64,000 bases of DNA from positions 16,408-80,407 of the forward strand of contig CAITNF010000011.1 of assembly GCA_903893745.1 (NCBI GenBank), in the 5' to 3' direction. Numbering within the stretch: position 1 is the first letter of the stretch; every line of letters starts with the position of its first letter. Both the position numbers and the translations under genes were made by a program. Positions 58,966 through 64,000 of this stretch are shown in pieces. This DNA is from an uncultured Actinomycetes bacterium. Its GTDB lineage: Bacteria > Actinomycetota > Acidimicrobiia > Acidimicrobiales > RAAP-2. The notes below the pieces were generated by a model that worked only from the letters and a program-made list of their open reading frames with translations, had not been told where the DNA came from and searched no databases.

Positions 58966-59382
58966 ATGACACTTCTTTCCCGTATCAACGCAATACTCGA
59001 CGCCACCGCGTCATCAATCACCGCCTCGGCTCACTGCGACCTACCATGCGGCGTCTACGACCCCGCCCAGGCAAAGATCGAAGCGCAGTCGGTGAAGGCT
59101 TGCATGGAGAAGTACAACGCTTCAAGCGATGCCGACTTTAAAGTGCGCGCCACCATTATCAAAGAAGAGCGATGCGAGCTAGTGAAGCATCACCTCTGGG
59201 TTCTGTGGACTGACTACTTCAAGGTCGATCACCTCAAGCAGTATCCAAATCTTCACGACCTCTTCTGGATGGCCACCAAGACCGCGGGCGACGCCAAAAA
59301 GAGCAATGACGTCAACATCGCCGACCGACTCTTGAGCGAAGTCGACGCGATTGCTGAGATCTTCTGGGCAACCAAGAAATAA
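58966..59382 (+). CDS. sodN: Nickel superoxide dismutase precursor
   Basis: Leader MTLLSRINAILDATASSITASA followed by nickel hook HCDLPCGVYDP. Confidence 0.96.
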   Translation: MTLLSRINAILDATASSITASAHCDLPCGVYDPAQAKIEAQSVKACMEKYNASSDADFKVRATIIKEERCELVKHHLWVLWTDYFKVDHLKQYPNLHDLFWMATKTAGDAKKSNDVNIADRLLSEVDAIAEIFWATKK

Positions 59383-59388
59383 GTCGAG

Positions 59389-59441
59389 AAATTCCTACTC
59401 GAGATTCCGGCGTCGTTCGACACCGACTCGAGTAGGAATTT
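59389..59441. terminator. Candidate bidirectional terminator between convergent sodN and DksA-like gene
   Basis: Perfect 15-bp arms AAATTCCTACTCGAG (59389-59403) and CTCGAGTAGGAATTT (59427-59441); the 23-nt centre is itself partly self-complementary. Confidence 0.8.
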
Positions 59442-59442
59442 G

Positions 59443-59631
59443 CTAACTGAGTTCGGGGTGGGCGGGGCAGTTGGCGAGCAGCGGGTTCGCAATCAGTTCT
59501 TGATCAGTAATCGCTGTGCCACAGACCTGGCAGCTTCGATACGTTCCAGATCGCAGTCGTTCTAACGCGCGGTCGACGTCATTGAGCGTCGTTTCAATTG
59601 ACGTAACACTCTCGTTATTGAATTCGGACAT
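59443..59631 (-). CDS. DksA/TraR-type zinc-finger protein
   Basis: ALERLRSGTYRSCQVCGTAITDQELIANPLLANCPAH. Confidence 0.8.
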   Translation of the reverse strand: MSEFNNESVTSIETTLNDVDRALERLRSGTYRSCQVCGTAITDQELIANPLLANCPAHPELS

Positions 59632-59819
59632 GACCGCGAACTTAGTCGCCCCGGGCTACTTCTCGAGACGGCGGACGGTCACCTAGGTAATTTCCCTGCT
59701 CGCAACGAATCACCGTTGCTGACCGGCCCAACCAAACCGTATTCCTGCGCTCAGTGAGAACCGTGGTTCACCGCGATGTAGAAATCGACCGTGAATCTGA
59801 TCGCCGTTAGAGTCAACCC

Positions 59820-60260
59820 ATGAATCTGTCGCGGAATCTCATTGACAAGGGTTTCAAGTCACTTAATTTCTTACATCGCCAGGTGCTGTCGATGACCGGC
59901 TATCGGTACGGCGCCTCGGCCTTCGGCATGCCCATGGTGCAGCTGCACACGACGGGCCGTAAGTCCGGGATTGAGCGAACCGTAGTCCTCGCTTCCCCGG
60001 TAACGAAGGGATCAACCCTGGTGCTGGTGGCCTCGAAAGGTGGCGATGACCGTAATCCCGAGTGGTTTGAGAATTTAGTTGTCCATCCCGATGTCGAGAT
60101 CACCATTGGAAAGCTCCGACGACCAATGCGCGCTCGCGTGGCCAGTGCCGAGGAGGCATCCGAACTTTGGCCAGAGGTAATTGCGAGCTACCGACCTTAC
60201 GCCTCGTACCAACGCCGAGCCAAGCGCGAGATTCCTCTCGTGCTCTGCAGTCCACGCTGA
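59820..60260 (+). CDS. Deazaflavin (F420)-dependent nitroreductase-family protein (Ddn-like)
   Basis: MVQLHTTGRKSGIERTVVLASPV, LVLVASKGGDDRNPEWFENLVVHPDVEI. Confidence 0.88.
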   Translation: MNLSRNLIDKGFKSLNFLHRQVLSMTGYRYGASAFGMPMVQLHTTGRKSGIERTVVLASPVTKGSTLVLVASKGGDDRNPEWFENLVVHPDVEITIGKLRRPMRARVASAEEASELWPEVIASYRPYASYQRRAKREIPLVLCSPR

Positions 60261-60511
60261 AGTAGAACTCGAAGATTTCATTCCACACTCGTTAAAAGTT
60301 GTCAAAATAGTGCTTCTCGACCGTTACCAAATTGAGCGCTATGACCTCGCGCACGGTGACTCCTCAAATGATCGGGCGGCGCTGGAGTCACTGGCCAGCA
60401 CTGAAGAAACTCCTCCTGAATCAGGAACTCATTCTGCGCTGAACACGAAAAGTCCGCGGATAAGGTGGGCTAATCTTTAGAGTCCGGGAAGGCAGTACTC
60501 TTTCCTAACCC

Positions 60512-60587
60512 GGGCCGCTAGCTCATCGGGTAGAGCAGGGGACTTTTAATCCCAAGGTGCCGGGATCGAGACCCGGGCGGCCCACCA
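60512..60587 (+). tRNA. tRNA-Lys (anticodon UUU), CCA encoded
   Basis: GGGCCGC...GCGGCCC acceptor (60512 / 60577-60583), D-arm GCTCATCGGGTAGAGC, anticodon loop CTTTTAA, T-arm CCGGG-ATCGAGA-CCCGG, discriminator A plus CCA. Confidence 0.92.
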
Positions 60588-60683
60588 GTAAGACAAAGGG
60601 TTATGGAGCGATTTAGGACGCCAAGCCCAATGGTATCCCTAAATAATCCCTAACTTCTCCGAAAATTGAATAGCATGTGATCC

Positions 60684-61256
60684 GTGAGCGGAACTCTGCG
60701 AGAAAAGGAGCCTGGCGTCTGGGAGGTCAGGTTCATGGCCGGCCGCGATCCAGTCACTGGCAGGAATCGCCAGTTGAGTAAGACGGTTCGCGGCAGTAAG
60801 ACCCAAGCTCGCCAGAGGCTCAATGCCCTGGTTGCCGAGGCCCAGTCCGGTCGTTACGACGGCACGTCGGCGACCTTCGAGCAACTCGCCAACAAGTGGC
60901 TTGACCTCGTCGAAGACGATCTAAGCCCGACGACTCTTCGTGGTTATCGGAACAAGCTGAAGGTGAGGATCTTCCCGGCCATCGGAGATCGCCCGGTCAA
61001 TAAGATCACCACCGACGACCTGGATCAGCTCTATCGAGGACTCGTCAATCAGATCGGACTTTCGCCCACAACGGTGCGCCAAATCAACGCCATCATTAGA
61101 CGGGCGTTCCGTCAGGCCGTCATCTTGGGTTGGATAGCGACCAACCCCGCTGTCAACGTCACCCCGCCTCGGATGACCAAGCCCAACCATCTTGGGACCA
61201 CCCATTCGCCACGAGCATGGGACCACCTCGTCCCCATTCGTGCCGACCGGACTTGA
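60684..61256 (+). pseudogene. Truncated phage-type tyrosine integrase
   Basis: AP2-like and SAM-like core-binding domains (ATFEQLANKWLDLVEDDLSPTTLRGYRNKLKVRIFPAIGDRPVNKITTDDLDQLYRGL...NPAVNVTPPRMTKP) but no catalytic R...HxxR...Y; ends in an unrelated tail. Confidence 0.82.
61193..61241. repeat. Two direct copies of TGGGACCACC at the presumed IS/integrase junction
   Basis: TGGGACCACC at 61193-61202 and 61218-61227, each followed by CATTCG a few bases later. Confidence 0.5.
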
Positions 61257-61280
61257 TGCTTGCAGATCAACTCAGTTGTG

Positions 61281-62039
61281 TCAACCCGTGGGCCTTTGAC
61301 GGGTCCGAACCGGTTCTGATTCTGGTAGTCGCGACGTCAGTGGTTTCTGCCGCTTGCGGTAAGATTCGCCCTCGATGACGAGCACGTAGGCCGCGTTCTG
61401 GAGCCGGCCAACGGCCGACTAGGCGAAAAGCGGATCGGCCATCTGGGCGAGGAACTCAATGGGGTCTCGGTTCGACGTGAGTACCGTGGCGCCTTGTCGG
61501 TGCCTTTCGACGACCAACTCGTAAAACAGATTCGTGTCAGTGACGTCAAGCGGGTGCAGGGCGAAGGCGTCGATCACGAGTAAATCCACCGCGACGAGTT
61601 TTCGCATCTGGGCTTCGACACTCTGATCAAGTCGCACGGCCTTCATGCGTTTGAACAACTTGTCGGCGCGTTCAAAGTGCACCCGGTAACGACGCCGACA
61701 TCCAATGTGTCCGAGGATGAGCGCGTTGTAATTGTCATCGACGAAGCGCAGCGTAGTGAGCTCGTGCCACAAGACGTGGTCGAAGGTGACCGCTGCCATG
61801 TCGCCCCACGCTTCGGCGACCATCGATGGATCGAGGTGCACCGCCTTCGCGCGCACTTGGGCGGACCTCGCGTCGCGTCGAACTACTTCATCGGCGAGCA
61901 GCATCTCTAAGAAGTCCACGCGGCGCATCAAAGACTGGCGGGCCGTTATCAGTCGCTCGGGCAACTTGTCCATCATCTGGCCGAGCTTCAGTCGTGAGAG
62001 AAAGTTTCTCAGTTCCGAGGTGACGACGGGGATATCCAC
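61281..62039 (-). pseudogene. IstB-like IS21-family helper ATPase, inactivated
   Basis: LLADEVVRRDARSAQVRAKAVHLDPSMVAEAWGD..., DLLVIDAFALHPLD, LVVERHRQGATVLTSNRDPIEFLAQMADPLFA*SAVGRLQNAAYVLVIEGESYRKRQKP: no Walker A, in-frame TAG after DPLFA, homology continues to TGA at 61281. Confidence 0.87.
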
Positions 62040-62309
62040 GGTCTCCGACTGGCGGATTCAGACCTGGATCCGCTGAAACGTCCCCGATGAACGGTCCAAG
62101 GACCGACGGAGTTTTAGAGCAACCACGGCGGGACACGTGGCGTTGCCGTACTCGTTCGTTTGATACCTTCTAGGGCTACCTGTTGATCTCTCTAGGTTAA
62201 CTTTTCGTTTGTGAATCTCGAATATGGCAAGAAGACACTCGACCCATGGCAAGTTGATTCAAATGGTCCGTATCGCTAAAGCGTGTCCCAAATTTCAGAT
62301 AGGAATTAT

Positions 62310-63749
62310 TCAAGGTCTGGTATAACCAGTCTTCACAGTCGTATAAAATTCCGCGGCGTAACTTCCTTGCTCGCGTGGGCCATGACTTGAAGCCTTGCGA
62401 CCGCCAAAGGGAACGTGATAGTCGACGCCGGCCGTGGGCAAGTTGACCATCACCATTCCAGCCTGGCTCTCCCGTCTAAATGCAGACGCGTATTTCAAGG
62501 AGGTAGTGACGACCCCGGCGACAAGTCCAAATTGTGTGTCATTGGCAACTGTGAGCGACTCTTCAAAACTGGCTGCGCGAATGATTGTGACGATTGGTCC
62601 GAAGATCTCCTCACGTGCAACTCTCATATCGTTGTGTACGTCGGTGAATATCGCGGGCTCGAAATAATGTCCCCGCGTAATACGCACCAGTGGTCGACCG
62701 CCGTACAGGAGATTGGCGCCTTCTCCTTGCCCGATTTCGATGTAACGCAGATCTTGTTCGAATTGACTTTCATCAACCACGGGTCCGATATCGGTGTCGG
62801 GTTGGAGCGCGTCACCCACCGTGGCGCCCTTAACCCGTTCGACCAATGCCTCCACAAAGTGGTCGTGAATCCCTGGAGTTGCGATAATGCGCGACGTTGC
62901 CGTACAGCGTTGCCCGGTCTGCTCGAAGGAACCCTGATAGGCACATTCGACGGCAATGTCCAGATCCGCATCGTCCAAAATCACGAGCGGGTTCTTGCCG
63001 CCCATCTCCAATTGAAACTTCGCCATTCGTTCGACGGCGCTCATCGCGACGTGACGCCCGGTCTCGAGCGAACCGGTAAAGCTGATTCCGTTGATGCCCG
63101 GACTCTTGAGGATCGATTCTCCGACCACTGAGCCGCGGCCCATGACCAGGTTGAATACACCGGGCGGAGGATTGAAATCAGCAATTATACGAGCGAGCGC
63201 CCACGCCGTTGCCGGCACCAAGTCAGCGGGCTTGAAGACGACGGCATTGCCGTAAGCGAGGGCCGGTGCGATCTTCCACGCCGGAATCGCGATCGGGAAG
63301 TTCCACGGGGTGATTATGCCAACCACGCCGAGTGGTTCGCGCGATACCTCGACTTCAACCCCCGGTCGAACCGATGACAGTTTCTCGCCGCTCACCCGCA
63401 ACGCCTCGCCCGCAAAGAACTTGAATATCCGCCCTGCCCGAAGTACTTCGCCGACGCCATCACGCAGTACCTTCCCCTCCTCGCGAGTAAGGAGCGTGCC
63501 GAGCTCTTCTGAGCGACTGAGCAGCGCCGTGCCGATGCCATCGAGTAGGTCGAATCGATCTTGAATCGTCGAGTGGCCCCAGGCGACCGAAGCCTCCTTC
63601 GCCGCGGCGATGGCTCGCGTCGCTTGATCAGCGTCCGCGCGGTCATATTCACCGATGACATCGGACAAATCTGAAGGATTGACGTCGAGCGACGTGCTGG
63701 CGCCGGAAACCCATTCGCCGCCGATGTAGTTCTGGTGACTCTCCGTCAT
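62310..63749 (-). CDS. Aldehyde dehydrogenase (possibly 2-oxoglutarate semialdehyde dehydrogenase-like)
   Basis: GVVGIITPWNFPIAIPAWKIAPALAYGNAVVFKPADLVP, FTGSLETGRHVA, FQLEMGGKNPLVILDDADLD, GSFEQTGQRCTATSR. Start ATG 63749. Confidence 0.9.
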   Translation of the reverse strand: MTESHQNYIGGEWVSGASTSLDVNPSDLSDVIGEYDRADADQATRAIAAAKEASVAWGHSTIQDRFDLLDGIGTALLSRSEELGTLLTREEGKVLRDGVGEVLRAGRIFKFFAGEALRVSGEKLSSVRPGVEVEVSREPLGVVGIITPWNFPIAIPAWKIAPALAYGNAVVFKPADLVPATAWALARIIADFNPPPGVFNLVMGRGSVVGESILKSPGINGISFTGSLETGRHVAMSAVERMAKFQLEMGGKNPLVILDDADLDIAVECAYQGSFEQTGQRCTATSRIIATPGIHDHFVEALVERVKGATVGDALQPDTDIGPVVDESQFEQDLRYIEIGQGEGANLLYGGRPLVRITRGHYFEPAIFTDVHNDMRVAREEIFGPIVTIIRAASFEESLTVANDTQFGLVAGVVTTSLKYASAFRRESQAGMVMVNLPTAGVDYHVPFGGRKASSHGPREQGSYAAEFYTTVKTGYTRP

Positions 63750-63787
63750 GACTTTCAACTCCTCATTGTCCACTCCCGCAAACGCAG

Positions 63788-64000
63788 CTACTGCGTAAGG
63801 ATCACACCGGGATTCAGGATATTCTTCGGATCGAAGGCGGCCTTCAGCGCGTACATCGCCCGGATCTCTTCCGGCGTACGCGCGAGTTCCAGCCATTTCG
63901 TCTTCGCCCGTCCAATACCGTGTTCCGAGGCGATGTTGCCGCCCATCTCCGCGACGAGCCGCAGCACGAGATCGTCGATCTCCTCATCGTCTGGACTCAC
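63788..64000 (-). CDS. FAD-linked oxidase C-terminal region (GlcD/lactate dehydrogenase type), partial
   Basis: GGNIASEHGIGRAKTKWLELARTPEEIRAMYALKAAFDPKNILNPGVIL; runs off the right edge. Confidence 0.85.
   Translation of the reverse strand: MSPDDEEIDDLVLRLVAEMGGNIASEHGIGRAKTKWLELARTPEEIRAMYALKAAFDPKNILNPGVILTQ

Noticed and set aside
60181-60480. 99-aa plus ORF between the Ddn-like gene and tRNA-Lys
   Set aside because: Overlaps the Ddn-like gene out of frame; a shorter product from about 60314 is possible but has no family signal or clear RBS.
60635-60653. Two ATCCCTAA copies upstream of the integrase
   Set aside because: Could be integrase arm sites, but 8 bp twice is too little to support a call without comparison.
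62415-63131. 238-aa plus ORF
   Set aside because: Antisense to aldehyde dehydrogenase with strongly conserved motifs on the other strand.
1-64000. CRISPR arrays, restriction-modification, toxin-antitoxin or other defence systems
   Set aside because: No regularly spaced repeats or characteristic proteins seen; the only accessory stretch contains integrase/IS remnants and catabolic genes.

Overview
The window looks like an actinobacterial chromosome segment, probably Acidimicrobiia-like (inferred from gene content and order). It is densely coded, with many 4-nt ATGA/GTGA gene overlaps. About 0-60 kb is mostly core metabolism: two WhiB regulators, a hut histidine-degradation cluster plus a formiminotransferase, an AAA+/VWA pair, qcrCAB with ctaE, a HelD-type helicase, hemE-hemH-hemG/Y, a cfa/DUF1365/FAD-oxidoreductase cluster, a complete 14-gene nuoA-N operon with an ATP-grasp gene at its 3' end, a geranylgeranyl-reductase homologue, an FTR1 permease, rex-hemACD-hemB-hemL, proC, ybjN, mshA, and a Ni-SOD with its putative leader peptidase. 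From about 60.5 kb the sequence becomes accessory: tRNA-Lys(UUU), a truncated tyrosine integrase, an IS21-type istB pseudogene with two separate lesions, an aldehyde dehydrogenase and a partial FAD-linked oxidase. I found no CRISPR array, defence island or biosynthetic cluster. The best candidates for something undescribed are: (i) three adjacent genes at 1-3.1 kb (MreB-like, PDZ/trypsin-like, zincin-like) that all appear to have lost their active-site motifs; (ii) a 1004-aa fusion at 27.7-30.8 kb of a degenerate metallophosphoesterase-like domain, a membrane region and an MprF/DUF2156-like C-terminus; (iii) the ATP-grasp gene translationally coupled to nuoN. All family calls come from reading motifs by eye; no searches were run.
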